Under the pieces are notes generated by a model. It was not told where the DNA came from and searched no databases. It saw only the letters and a program-made list of their open reading frames with translations. Of a stretch of 64,000 bases of DNA, positions 47,333-58,540 are shown piece by piece (position 1 is the first letter of the stretch; the number at the start of each line of letters is the position of its first letter). This DNA comes from Rhynchonema sp. JSB1_4. Its lineage: Eukaryota > Nematoda > Chromadorea > Monhysterida > Xyalidae. Position numbers and translations under genes: made by a program. The stretch is taken from positions 62,001-126,000 of the forward strand of contig JASAMV010009102.1 in the NCBI GenBank assembly GCA_030248065.1, in the 5' to 3' direction.

Positions 47333-47838
47333 GGCCGGGTGCCCCCGGCCCTGCCCGGCCAGAACCAAAAGTCCAAAATCGCGGCCCGGTCAATTTTGTG
47401 TCAAAAGCCTTGCTTCTCAGAACAAACTAAAAGTCGTCAGGCAAAATTGGTCAAAAAAATCGGGCCGAGCCGGGCCGACCTGACCTGTCGGGGGCACACG
47501 ATTGACACCTCTGCATCGCAGCTATATTTATTTGGCAATAATTCGTTGCAGGTAGGATCGGGCCGGCCCCAAACCGCTTTTTTGACCAAATGTCTCCAAA
47601 AATTGCACTTCGCACAGAATATGTGCACTTTTTTTGTCTTATCATAAAGACATGAACATGCTTTCCGAAGAAAATTTTTGGAAATTTTGGCCTTTTTGAC
47701 CGTTCTTCCCTTTCACCCAAAAATCGGGCTGGGCCGGGCCGGGCCACGATTTTGGACTTTTAAATCGGGCCGGCCAGGAGTTTTGCTCAGTCGGGCCGGG
47801 CCGGGGCGGGCCGAGGTTACCCGGCCCGATCCTAATCT
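47333..47838. repeat. GGGCCGGGCC-rich repeats, two arrays
   Basis: 47333-47513 continues the interrupted element. 47548-47838 has inverted ends GGATCGGGCC and GGCCCGATCCTAATCTCTG, like 8956-9182. Both are repeated at 54120-54625, where the right end is shortened (GGGTATCCTAATCTCTG). Confidence 0.55.
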
Positions 47839-48421
47839 CTGATTCGTTTCGATCGCAAACTTTTAAAATGATGAAAAATTAGCCAACACAACACAACGAA
47901 GAGCGAATGGGGAGGAGAAGTCACATTTTTGCCTATTGATCGCGCAAGTTGATGTCTCTGTCGGTGAATCATACGTTCAACTTCTACGCCACTGGAAAAG
48001 AGTTGAGTGTCGATTCTCGAATCGTCGCCAGTTTGGTTTGTGTGTGGCATAGCAGCTCATGATCTGTGTATGTGTCCTAGCTATGAGTGCGCAGTGCAGT
48101 TCTTGGTCCGGCGCAGAAGCGGACCCTCGATCGAATCACAAAATTTGTTGAACGGTGTAGGTGTGTGTTGAAAGTGGTATTTGACGCGCGAAGCGAGCGA
48201 TTTTTAGATTCCTTGACGCGTTGATTTTCATATTTTCGATGTTGAAAAAAATGAATTTTGTTGTGAAAACACACGTTTCTTGAAATTCTATAACCAAACA
48301 CAAACCACCTGACGCCCAAACAGTCACCACGAAAAACCCAAACATCCGATATCTACACTTGGAGGCGGCCGACACCCAAACACCAGCAGACACCTACACC
48401 GCTACACCTGCCGCACCCTGC

Positions 48422-48695
48422 TATTGGTCGCACAATGACCATATAAGAATTCATCAAATCAATCCTGATTTTCACGTTCAGCCACTGTTAACCACTGTGC
48501 TATTTGTGATTCTCGCAAAACATTTTCAGCTAAAAAAAATCTAGCAGATCAACCGCGTTGCCGCAGGTTTGAAACATTCTCTTTACTACATGTTTTGTGT
48601 GCGATCACGCAACGCAACGCCACTGCCCGGTCACTGTCCCGCTTTACGTTTGAAAAAATTTGACCAATTCTTATAAAGTCATTGTGCGACCAATA
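48422..48695. mobile_element. MITE with TATTGGTCGCACAATGAC ends
   Basis: TATTGGTCGCACAATGAC at the left and GTCATTGTGCGACCAATA at the right are perfect inverted ends. Further copies are at about 21743-22021 (inside another element), in the inverted copy near 53056-53331 and in the direct copy near 55207-55480. Flanking octamers do not repeat; the duplication may be only TA. Confidence 0.65.
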
Positions 48696-48837
48696 CCCCT
48701 AGAACTGCACTGCATGGCATGTGCGTGCGCGATTCCTGCCATTGTCGTACCGTACCGTCACGCACGGTTGGCCTTGGCCGTTTGTTGTTGTCTGATGAGC
48801 GCATGCTTCTATCATACGATTCCGTTCCGCTGTGCAA

Positions 48838-49195
48838 CACTGTAGTTCCTGGGGGGGGGGAAGGGGTCCCGCCCCATAAGGTACACTAACCGCCACGACC
48901 AAGGTACACTAACCGCCGCACCAGGTACACTAACCGCCTCAATTTCTGCCTAAAATAGGCATTTTAGGCCTAAAATGGGTTATTTTTAGGTAAATGTCGT
49001 CAAAAGTTGCCGAAATACTCTTGAGAGTTTGTTCCAAAACGGGGCAAAGATCGGTCTCAAATTTTCAACCTCAGAAAGTGACTTTTCCTGAATTTGGGTC
49101 GTTCCCCCTCCCCCTGGGAGGTACACTAACCGCCGCTCCGAAAAAATAGGTAGGTACACTAACCGCCGCGCCGGAGCAGGAACTACACTACACTG
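48838..49195. mobile_element. hAT-like MITE with GGTACACTAACCGCC words
   Basis: Left end CACTGTAGTTCCTGG (one change from CAGTG), right end GGAACTACACTACACTG. Once the guest at 49199-49650 is removed, the flanks are CTGTGCAA and CTATGGAA (6 of 8 match), fitting an aged duplication. Same TIR, core and word as 7464-8266 but without a guest in the middle, so it shows the empty site. Confidence 0.7.
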
Positions 49196-49198
49196 CTA

Positions 49199-49650
49199 CA
49201 GTGTTGGAGGTGGGGGGGGGGTTTGGGGGGTAGCCCCCCAGTACAGTAGGTATCCCCCCTCGCCTGGTACAGTAAGTATCCCCTAGATGTTTGGCATGGT
49301 ACAGTAGGTATCCTCCCGATTTTCACCCCGGTACAGTAGGTATCCCCCCGATTTTGCCCCAAAAGTGCCAATTTTTGACCAAAATGGCCAAAATTAATGT
49401 AAAATCAGTGGTTTTTGCCTCAAATTACCCAAAATTCGCGCGCTACGCGCGCAAATACTACGTTTTCACACGATTCCACACATAATAAAAACATTGAAAA
49501 TTTTCACCCCAAAACCTAACCCCCCAACCCCCCAAACCCCCTAGGTACATAACCCCCCCACAGGCCATCGGCTTTGGTACAGTAGGTATCCCCCCTCTCC
49601 GAGCGCGGTACAGTAGGTATCCCCCCTCCTCCAGAGTACATCCTACACTG
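49199..49650. mobile_element. hAT-like MITE with GGTACAGTAGGTATCCCCCC words
   Basis: Left end CAGTGTTGGAGGTGGGG, right end ACATCCTACACTG; perfect 8-bp duplication CACTGCTA (49191-49198, 49651-49658). The word GGTACAGTAGGTATCC plus a C run appears three to four times left and twice right of a core with the palindrome CGCGCGCTACGCGCGC (49437-49452). It sits at the very end of the element 48838-49195. Further copies are in the inverted and direct repeats of this region. Confidence 0.85.
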
Positions 49651-50065
49651 CACTGCTATGGAATATATTATGCGCAAGTGCAATAAACAGAGACAGCCAG
49701 CCGATCTAAAAAATTTGGACGCAGGGCGCAGGGGCCTAAAAATTTGTTCCCAGGGCATCATTTCCGTGGTAAAACTTCGAAGTTTCAAAAAAGATTCATG
49801 CCAGGCCGCCCAAGGAAAAATGGTTCCTAACAGATTGTTGTGATTGGTCAGTGTGTTAATGTGAGTGTGACTTGTGTTGTGTATGTCTACGTATGCATTG
49901 TGGAAACCTGGTTTAGGCGGCGGCGTCCAGCACGTATGTATAGCATACTGTACTTATCTCCATCCGGCAAAACACGAGGCGGGTTTCATTGTTCTGCTAG
50001 TGTATTCTATATTGCAGCGCATGCCGACAGAGGCCTATTTATTTTGCTGCCGTATGTTCATTAAA

Positions 50066-51662
50066 GGGCTCGGGACATAACCGAAGGAAGGGTAGCAGGA
50101 CATATTGTTACACACCGTTGGAAAGCATTCCGACAGCCTATGTCACGCACAAATTTTAAGCCCCTTGAAGATTCGCTATCTCTTGGTAGAGCGACTTTTC
50201 GTTCCAGAAAAAAGTGAATTTTTGCACAAATTGGAACAAACGGTGCAGAAACCCCAAGTGAGTTGAAGGTCAAGTAACACATCGATAGGATTACAACAGC
50301 TTCTGAATAGCATACCATCACAACTTCAGTCGCTCAAAGCATTGCTTCACACGGCGAGGGTGCGAAACGTTCCAAAAATCGGCCTTATTTTTCGAGAACA
50401 CAAGTTTGTCCCTAAATTTTGAGGCCACGCTTAGCGCTGCGGAAATAAGAATGCAATGGGGAAATAGAGCATCGTTGAAAGTACCAGAAAATAAGGTTTT
50501 TAAATTTTTTAACTCATGGTTGGCTCCGTGACAGGCCTAAAAATCCATTAAATTGCCGCTAAATTAGGCGGTTACATTCATCGCCAGAATTGTGACATAT
50601 AAAGGCCACAGATTGTATCGGATACGAAACAAAAAAATGAGAGAAACGTCTGGTTTAACAACCTATTAAGGTCCGAAGACCCCAAGGTCTACAGATCTCT
50701 CGGGGCAGTCATACTAACCTGAATATGATATTCAGCTATAAATGCTTATTGTTAACAGCTATCGTAAATGTGATAGCACCAAACAATGTATCTCGGGAGT
50801 AGCTTTCGAATGATATATAACAAGCCCCAATAAATTCTTACGCTTAAAGGGGGCCCGACATTATAGATTTTTCGGATCGGGCACCCTACTTTTATGGCAT
50901 TTGCTGCAAGATCAAGTCTGAACAAACACATTTCAAAGAGACGATGACACCGAACATTCTAATTTTTCATGTGAAATTCACCTCCGAATGCAGCACTTCA
51001 GGAGAGAAATTCAGTTTGCTGTAGTCGCTCGGCTCCCTGCAAATCAGGCATCGAGCTCCAAAAGTGAGAGAACAAAATGTTGAACGGAACTTTCAATCTG
51101 TAACCACTATCAGTGACGACCGATTTATTTTTTTTTTCTGTGATGATGGATGGCTAAATTTTGGTGGCCAATTTAATGGATTTTTAGGCCTGTCACAAGA
51201 CCAACCATGAGTTAAAAAATTTAAAAACCTTATTTTCTGGTACTTTCAACGATGCTCTATTTCCCCATTGCATTCTTATTTCCGCAGCGCTAAGCGTGGC
51301 CTCAAAATTTAGCCAGGGACAAACTTGTGTTCTCGAAAAATAAGGCCGATTTTTGGAACGTTTCGCACCCTCGCCGTGTGAAGCGATGCTTTTAACAACT
51401 GAAGTTGTGATATTATGCTGTTCAGGGAAGCTATTGTAACCTATCGATGTGTTACTGACCTTCAACTCACTTGGGGTTTCTGCACCGTTTGTTCCAATTT
51501 GTGCAAAAATTCACTTTTCTGGAACGAAAAGTCGCTCTACCAAGAGATAGCGAATCTTCAAGGGGCTTAAAATTTGTGCGTGACATAGCTGTCGGAATGC
51601 TTTCCAACGGTGTGTAACAATATGTCCTGCTCCCCTTCCTTCGGTTATGTCCCGAGCCCTTT
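50066..51662. mobile_element. Long foldback element bordered by TTAA, centre of a palindrome
   Basis: Inverted arms of about 500 bp (50066-50565 and about 51165-51662), starting AGGGCTCGGGACATAACC, enclose a unique loop of about 600 bp. TTAA stands at each edge. The arms differ at scattered bases and small indels, as expected for an old element. The unoccupied site is visible at 56844-56847, where the same left flank GTTCATTAA continues into CTGCTCGGTAG. Confidence 0.7.
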
Positions 51663-53412
51663 AATGAACATACGGCAGCAAAATAAATAGGCCTCTGTCG
51701 GCATGCGCTGCAATATAGAATACACTAGCAGAACAATGAAACCCGCCTCGTGTTTTGCCGGATGGAGATAAGTACAGTATGCTATACATACGTGCTGGAC
51801 GCCGCCGCCTAAACCAGGTTTCCACAATGCATACGTAAGACATACACAACACAAGTCACACTCACATTAACACACTGACCAATCACAACAATCTGTTAGG
51901 AACCATTTTTCCTTGGGCGGCCTGGCATGAATCTTTTTTGAAACTTCGAAGTTTTACCACGGAAATGATGCCCTGGGAACAAATTTTTAGGCCCCTGCGC
52001 CCTGCGTCCAAATTTTTTAGATCGGCTGGCTGTCTCTGTTTATTGCACTTGCGCATAATATATTCCATAGCAGTGCAGTGTAGGATGTACTCTGGAGGAG
52101 GGGGGATACCTACTGTACCGCGCTCGGAGAGGGGGGATACCTACTGTACCAAAGCCGATGGCCTGTGGGGGGGTTATGTACCTAGGGGGTTTGGGGGGTT
52201 GGGGGGTTAGGTTTTGGGGTGAAAATTTTGAATGTTCTTATTATGTGTGGAAGCGTGTGAAAACGTAGTTTTTGCGCGCGTAGCGCGCGAATTTTGGGTA
52301 ATTTGAGGCAAAAACCACTGATTTTACATTAATTTTGGCCATTTTGGTCAAAAATTGGCACTTTTGGGGCAAAATCGGGGGGATACCTACTGTACCGGGG
52401 TGAAAATCGGGAGGATACCTACTGTACCATGCCAAACATCGGGGGGATACTTACTGTACCAGGCGAGGGGGGATACCTACTGTACTGGGGGGCGGCCCCC
52501 CCCAACCCCCCCCCCCACCTCCAACACTGTAGCAGTGTAGTGTAGTTCCTGCTCCGGCGCGGCGGTTAGTGTACCTTTTTTTTTTTTTTCTTTTTTTTTT
52601 ACCTATTTTTTCGGAGCGGCGGTTAGTGTACCTCCCAGGGGGAGGGGGAACGACCCAAATTCAGGAAAAGTCACTTTCTGAGGTTGAAAATTTGAGACCG
52701 ATCTTTGCCCCGTTTTGGAACAAACTCTCAAGAGTATTTCGGCAACTTTTGACGACATTTACCTAAAAATAACCCATTTTAGGCCTAAAATGCCTATTTT
52801 AGGCAGAAATTGAGGCGGTTAGTGTACCTGGTGCGGCGGTTAGTGTACCTTGGTCGTGGCGGTTAGTGTACCTTATGGGGCGGGACCCCTTCCCCCCCCA
52901 GGAACTACAGTGTTGCACAGCGGAACGGAATCGTATGATAGAAGCATGCGCTCATCAGACAACAACAAACGGCCAAGGCCAACCGTGCGTGACGGTACGG
53001 TACGACAATGGCAGGAATCGCGCACGCACATGCCATGCAGTGCAGTTCTAGGGGTATTGGTCGCACAATGACTTTATAAGAATTGGTCAAATTTTTCAAA
53101 CGTAAAGCGGGACAGTGACCGGGCAGTGGCGTTGCGTTGCGTGATAGCACACAAATCATGTGAGTAAAGAGAATGTTTCAAACCTGCGGCAACGCGGTTG
53201 ATCTGCTAGATTTTTTTTAGCTGAAAATGTTTTGCGAGAATCACAAATAGCACAGTGGTTAACAGTGGCTGAACGTGAAAATCAGGATTGATTTGATGAA
53301 TTCTTATATGGTCATTGTGCGACCAATAGCAGGGTGCGGCAGGTGTAGCGGTGTAGGTGTCTGCTGGTGTTTGGGTGTCGGCCGCCTCCAAGTGTAGATA
53401 TGCGGATGTTTG
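51663..53412. repeat. Inverted copy of 48345-50065
   Basis: From TTAATGAACATACGGC rightwards, this is the reverse complement of the left flank of the foldback element, including the elements at 48838 and 49199. It is nearly identical by eye apart from homopolymer lengths, a T-run expansion near 52577-52600 and a few substitutions. A transposon does not invert its flank, so this needs either an inverted duplication or an assembly fold. Confidence 0.75.
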
Positions 53413-53422
53413 CCCCACTCCG

Positions 53423-53457
<35 letters not shown>

Positions 53458-53961
53458 CCCCCCCCCCCCCCCCCCCCCCCACCAACCCCCCCCACCCCCC
53501 CAACCCACACCCCCACACCCCCCCACCACACCCCCACCCCCCCCCCCCCCCACCCCCCCCCACCACACCCCACCACACCCTCCGCCCCCCAAAACAAACA
53601 CCCCCAACACCCCCCCCACAAGCACCACAAAGAAGAACGCAAAGAAAGAAAAAAACAAAGACGCGCAAAGGCGAAAGGTTAATGGAGCCAGTAAAATCAG
53701 AACTCACATCACCCAACCCACCGCCCCCCCACCCACCCCCACGACCCCCCACCCCCCCCAGCACACAACACAAGCCCACACACACCCACCAACACACACT
53801 CAGCAGAGGAACAGATCACGACAGAGAAGGGAGCCATTTTATAGTCAAAAATGGGGGGGCACCAAACTAAAGAAGAGGCCCAAAAACAAAAAAGTCATAA
53901 AGAAAAAAAATAAAAAAATAGAAAAACGCGCAGCGCGGATCATAAAAACGAGACAAGCAAA
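53413..53961. other. T-depleted C/A-rich tract, probable low-quality consensus
   Basis: After about 53412 the sequence becomes C runs with scattered A, then A/C/G text with hardly any T. Faint echoes of 46700-47160 can be traced in its right part (a G run followed by CACCAAA, then ACGCGCAGCGCGGA where the palindrome should be). This is what a poorly called read of the neighbouring repeat would look like. Long proline-rich frames here are not genes. Confidence 0.6.
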
Positions 53962-56847
53962 GTCAATTTTGGGTTCGAAATTGTTGACGATAGATAGATT
54001 GTTCCCAAAATTTGTTGACGATAGATAGATTTGCCCATATGTGTTGACGATAGATAGATGAAATCAAAAAGTGTTGACGATAGATAGATGAATTTGGGGG
54101 GGACCCCCCCCCCCCCCAAGTCTACCCTGGGCCGGGTGCCCCCGGCCCTGCCCGGCCAGAACCAAAAGTCCAAAATCGCGGCCCGGTCAATTTTGTGTCA
54201 AAAGCCTTGCTTCTCAGAACAAACTAAAAGTCGTCAGGCAAAATTGGTCAAAAAAATCGGGCCGAGCCGGGCCGACCTGACCTGTCGGGGGCACACGATT
54301 GACACCTCTGCATCGCAGCTATATTTATTTGGCAATAATTCGTTGCAGGTAGGATCGGGCCGGCCCCAAACCGCTTTTTTGACCAAATGTCTCCAAAAAT
54401 TGCACTTCGCACAGAATATGTGCACTTTTTTTGTCTTATCATAAAGACATGAACATGCTTTCCGAAGAAAATTTTTGGAAATTTTGGCCTTTTTGACCGT
54501 TCTTCCCTTTCACCCAAAAATCGGGCTGGGCCGGGCCGGGCCACGATTTTGGACTTTTAAATCGGGCCGGCCAGGAGTTTTGCTCAGTCGGGCCGGGCCG
54601 GGGCGGGCCGGGTATCCTAATCTCTGATTCGTTTCGATCGCAAACTTTTAAAATGATGAAAAATTAGCCAACACAACACAACGAAGAGCGAATGGGGAGG
54701 AGAAGTCACATTTTTGCCTATTGATCGCGCAAGTTGATGTCTCTGTCGGTGAATCATACGTTCAACTTCTACGCCACTGGAAAAGAGTTGAGTGTCGATT
54801 CTCGAATCGTCGCCAGTTTGGTTTGTGTGTGGCATAGCAGCTCATGATCTGTGTATGTGTCCTAGCTATGAGTGCGCAGTGCAGTTCTTGGTCCGGCGCA
54901 GAAGCGGACCCTCGATCGAATCACAAAATTTGTTGAACGGTGTAGGTGTGTGTTGAAAGTGGTATTTGACGCGCGAAGCGAGCGATTTTTAGATTCCTTG
55001 ACGCGTTGATTTTCATATTTTCGATGTTGAAAAAAATGAATTTTGTTGTGAAAACACACGTTTCTTGAAATTCTATAACCAAACACAAACCACCTGACGC
55101 CCAAACAGTCACCACGAAAAACCCAAACATCCGATATCTACACTTGGAGGCGGCCGACACCCAAACACCAGCAGACACCTACACCGCTACACCTGCCGCA
55201 CCCTGCTATTGGTCGCACAATGACCATATAAGAATTCATCAAATCAATCCTGATTTTCACGTTCAGCCACTGTTAACCACTGTGCTATTTGTGATTCTCG
55301 CAAAACATTTTCAGCTAAAAAAAATCTAGCAGATCAACCGCGTTGCCGCAGGTTTGAAACATTCTCTTTACTACATGTTTTGTGTGCGATCACGCAACGC
55401 AACGCCACTGCCCGGTCACTGTCCCGCTTTACGTTTGAAAAAATTTGACCAATTCTTATAAAGTCATTGTGCGACCAATACCCCTAGAACTGCACTGCAT
55501 GGCATGTGCGTGCGCGATTCCTGCCATTGTCGTACCGTACCGTCACGCACGGTTGGCCTTGGCCGTTTGTTGTTGTCTGATGAGCGCATGCTTCTATCAT
55601 ACGATTCCGTTCCGCTGTGCAACACTGTAGTTCCTGGGGGGGGGGGAAGGGGTCCCGCCCCATAAGGTACACTAACCGCCACGACCAAGGTACACTAACC
55701 GCCGCACCAGGTACACTAACCGCCTCAATTTCTGCCTAAAATAGGCATTTTAGGCCTAAAATGGGTTATTTTTAGGTAAATGTCGTCAAAAGTTGCCGAA
55801 ATACTCTTGAGAGTTTGTTCCAAAACGGGGCAAAGATCGGTCTCAAATTTTCAACCTCAGAAAGTGACTTTTCCTGAATTTGGGTCGTTCCCCCTCCCCC
55901 TGGGAGGTACACTAACCGCCGCTCCGAAAAAATAGGTAGGTACACTAACCGCCGCGCCGGAGCAGGAACTACACTACACTGCTACAGTGTTGGAGGTGGG
56001 GGGGGTTTGGGGGGTAGCCCCCCAGTACAGTAGGTATCCCCCCTCGCCTGGTACAGTAAGTATCCCCCCGATGTTTGGCATGGTACAGTAGGTATCCTCC
56101 CGATTTTCACCCCGGTACAGTAGGTATCCCCCCGATTTTGCCCCAAAAGTGCCAATTTTTGACCAAAATGGCCAAAATTAATGTAAAATCAGTGGTTTTT
56201 GCCTCAAATTACCCAAAATTCGCGCGCTACGCGCGCAAATACTACGTTTTCACACGATTCCACACATAATAAAAACATTGAAAATTTTCACCCCAAAACC
56301 TAACCCCCCAACCCCCCAAACCCCCTAGGTACATAACCCCCCCACAGGCCATCGGCTTTGGTACAGTAGGTATCCCCCCTCTCCGAGCGCGGTACAGTAG
56401 GTATCCCCCCTCCTCCAGAGTACATCCTACACTGCACTGCTATGGAATATATTATGCGCAAGTGCAATAAACAGAGACAGCCAGCCGATCTAAAAAATTT
56501 GGACGCAGGGCGCAGGGGCCTAAAAATTTGTTCCCAGGGCATCATTTCCGTGGTAAAACTTCGAAGTTTCAAAAAAGATTCATGCCAGGCCGCCCAAGGA
56601 AAAATGGTTCCTAACAGATTGTTGTGATTGGTCAGTGTGTTAATGTGAGTGTGACTTGTGTTGTGTATGTCTACGTATGCATTGTGGAAACCTGGTTTAG
56701 GCGGCGGCGTCCAGCACGTATGTATAGCATACTGTACTTATCTCCATCCGGCAAAACACGAGGCGGGTTTCATTGTTCTGCTAGTGTATTCTATATTGCA
56801 GCGCATGCCGACAGAGGCCTATTTATTTTGCTGCCGTATGTTCATTA
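53962..56847. repeat. Direct repeat of 47160-50065
   Basis: Nearly identical to 47160-50065 in the same orientation, element by element, with small differences: G/C-run lengths, loss of a short GTTACCCGGCCC segment near 54612, and CCCCCCG for CCCCTAG near 56066. It runs without a break into the first visible syntaxin exon, so this copy is probably the native upstream flank. Confidence 0.8.
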
Positions 56848-56950
56848 ACTGCTCGGTAGTTTTGTCGCCCCGTTGCAGTGCAGTTCTGTGGTCGTTAGTT
56901 TCCTCACCAAATACTATTATTCAACAACACGACGCTGCGTGTTTTTTCAG

Positions 56951-58138
56951 AGACCTTGAAGATTCACTCGAACACGCGCAACAATTGTACGTTCGATACG
57001 CTGCTGTAACGCGATCGTCGTTCTCGTCACGCCAGGAGAAGGTGGGCTCATTCCATATTCATTGTTAATTATGTTGGCGCCATCGTTCTATCAAACGATA
57101 GTAATTATGCGGTCAGGAGTGGCTGTGCACCGAGCTACGCAACGTGCTGCGTTCGTGCGAGTGGGAATTGTGCGATCTCAAAGAATCACTCACACTTTCA
57201 TCCTTGCCCGAAGTCGCCTCTGATTCGACGTCACTTATTGACTCGGCAGAGCACGGTGAACAACGACGATTCTTGCGCGATTGTCAGCTGATAATCGAAG
57301 TAGGTGATGAAAGAAAATGACTAGCATTTCAATTCAGAAATTGCACCTAATTTTATGAGAATTGATTTTTTTTCTGTTTGCATTCAGGATCGTGTTTGTT
57401 CAAAAGTCCCTTCTGTTAAAGCGTTCGGTGCCAGGTTCTGGATTTTAAAATGACTAAAAATCCAAGTTCACAGGATATTCGAAGTAAAATGGCGTCCTCC
57501 GATTCGAGATTCGTACAGCAGGATGGTTATCGATATTCGCGACTGGCCGAGTCCGAAGCGACATCGAGCACATTTGGTGATGGCGAAGGCAACCAGTTTG
57601 TACGCGATACCTTCCAGAAACAACATGTTGGACTTTTTTGTAATTCTTTATTTCCTTGATAGTGTTTATCTTCACGTCATCAAATTTCAGATGATAATGA
57701 AAAATCAAGATCAAGACCTCGACAAGATTGGCGCCAGTGTGCATGTGTTGCGTGACATGAGCGAACGAATCGGCGGTGAATTGGAAGAACATTCAGTGTC
57801 AGTGCAAAAAATGGCATTTACCTGGCTTATTTATTCATTTTTAAATCTCAACTAAATTGCATAATTTATCCATTTTATTTTTTTCAGAATGCTCGATGAT
57901 CTCGGCCGAGACATGGACCGCACGGAATCAAAAATGGACAACGTCATGAAGAAAATAGCCAAAGTCACGCATTTATCTGACGGTGCGGTTGGTGGGGATG
58001 TAATACTTTTCTGTGTGTTCGCTGAAAAAGTTGCAAATTTACTGGAGTATTTCTTCAGATTCACGCCAATGCAAGACTATTCTGGTGCTTTCTGCAATAT
58101 TGGCGTTGGTGATGATACTGTTCTTTATGACGCTTTGA
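56951..58138 (+). CDS. Syntaxin-6-type Qc SNARE; first exon not found
   Basis: Visible exons 56951-57041, 57117-57299, 57388-57414, 57474-57626, 57691-57797, 57888-57982, 58059-58138 (TGA). It mediates fusion between endosomes and trans-Golgi. The N-terminal helical region reads DLEDSLEHAQQLYVRY then EWLCTELRNVLRSCEWELCD, matching the ELRN-(N/V)LRS-(I/C)EW core of the syntaxin-6 N-domain. The SNARE helix runs IMKNQDQDLDKIGASVHVL to RDMSERIGGELEEHSVMLDD to NVMKKIAKVTHLSDDS with Asp (of the DxDLDKIG heptad) and central Gln/Glu layers as in Qc members. It ends in an anchor helix (TILVLSAILALVMILFFMTL). The start (family MxDPFF) lies upstream, perhaps beyond the repeat block. Exon 3 is tiny and its donor is the least certain. 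POFUT1 follows 400 bp downstream on the same strand. Confidence 0.85.
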
Positions 58139-58540
58139 GTGGCCAGGTGTTCGAGCTTATTTACCTGTGCTGAAACCAGACGGCACTGTTTGTATCCCTA
58201 TTTGTGTCAAGATCGACTGTTGATATATTTATATCAGTCTTGATCTGCGCTTCCATTTATCTTTACCGTTTCGCCCTGTTGTTGTTGTCGTGCAAAACCT
58301 GTGATCTGAACTGCTCCGCTATTCATGTGTCAGTCAATAAAAGTATTACATTTTGTTCCTTTCGTTTCGTGCATTTCACAGCTTGATCAGTTCTTCTAAC
58401 AGTTCTGATGGCAACTAACTGCTTGGTTGCTGGTACCTAGGGGTGCTTGATTTCTCATATAGTCATTCTTATCTCCGATTACTATTCTCATTTCGTTAGC
58501 ATAGGCCCCCGAGAGTGCGCGTGGGCGTTTTTCGTTCAGC

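Noticed and set aside
47437..47747. Frames at 47.4-47.7 kb repeated at 54.2-54.5 kb, as duplicated genes
   Set aside because: They are translated GGGCCGGGCC repeat; the duplication is of the whole region, not of a gene.
49240..49620. Regularly spaced repeats resembling a CRISPR array
   Set aside because: Words lie within a transposon having TIRs and an 8-bp duplication in a eukaryotic genome; spacers are part of the repeated element.
53206..53797. Glycine-rich minus-strand frames of 112-161 residues
   Set aside because: Antisense of the same C tract; not coding.
53357..54028. Long plus-strand frame, very proline-rich, 223 residues
   Set aside because: It is translated from the T-depleted C/A tract that looks like bad consensus; homopolymer C gives proline in every frame.
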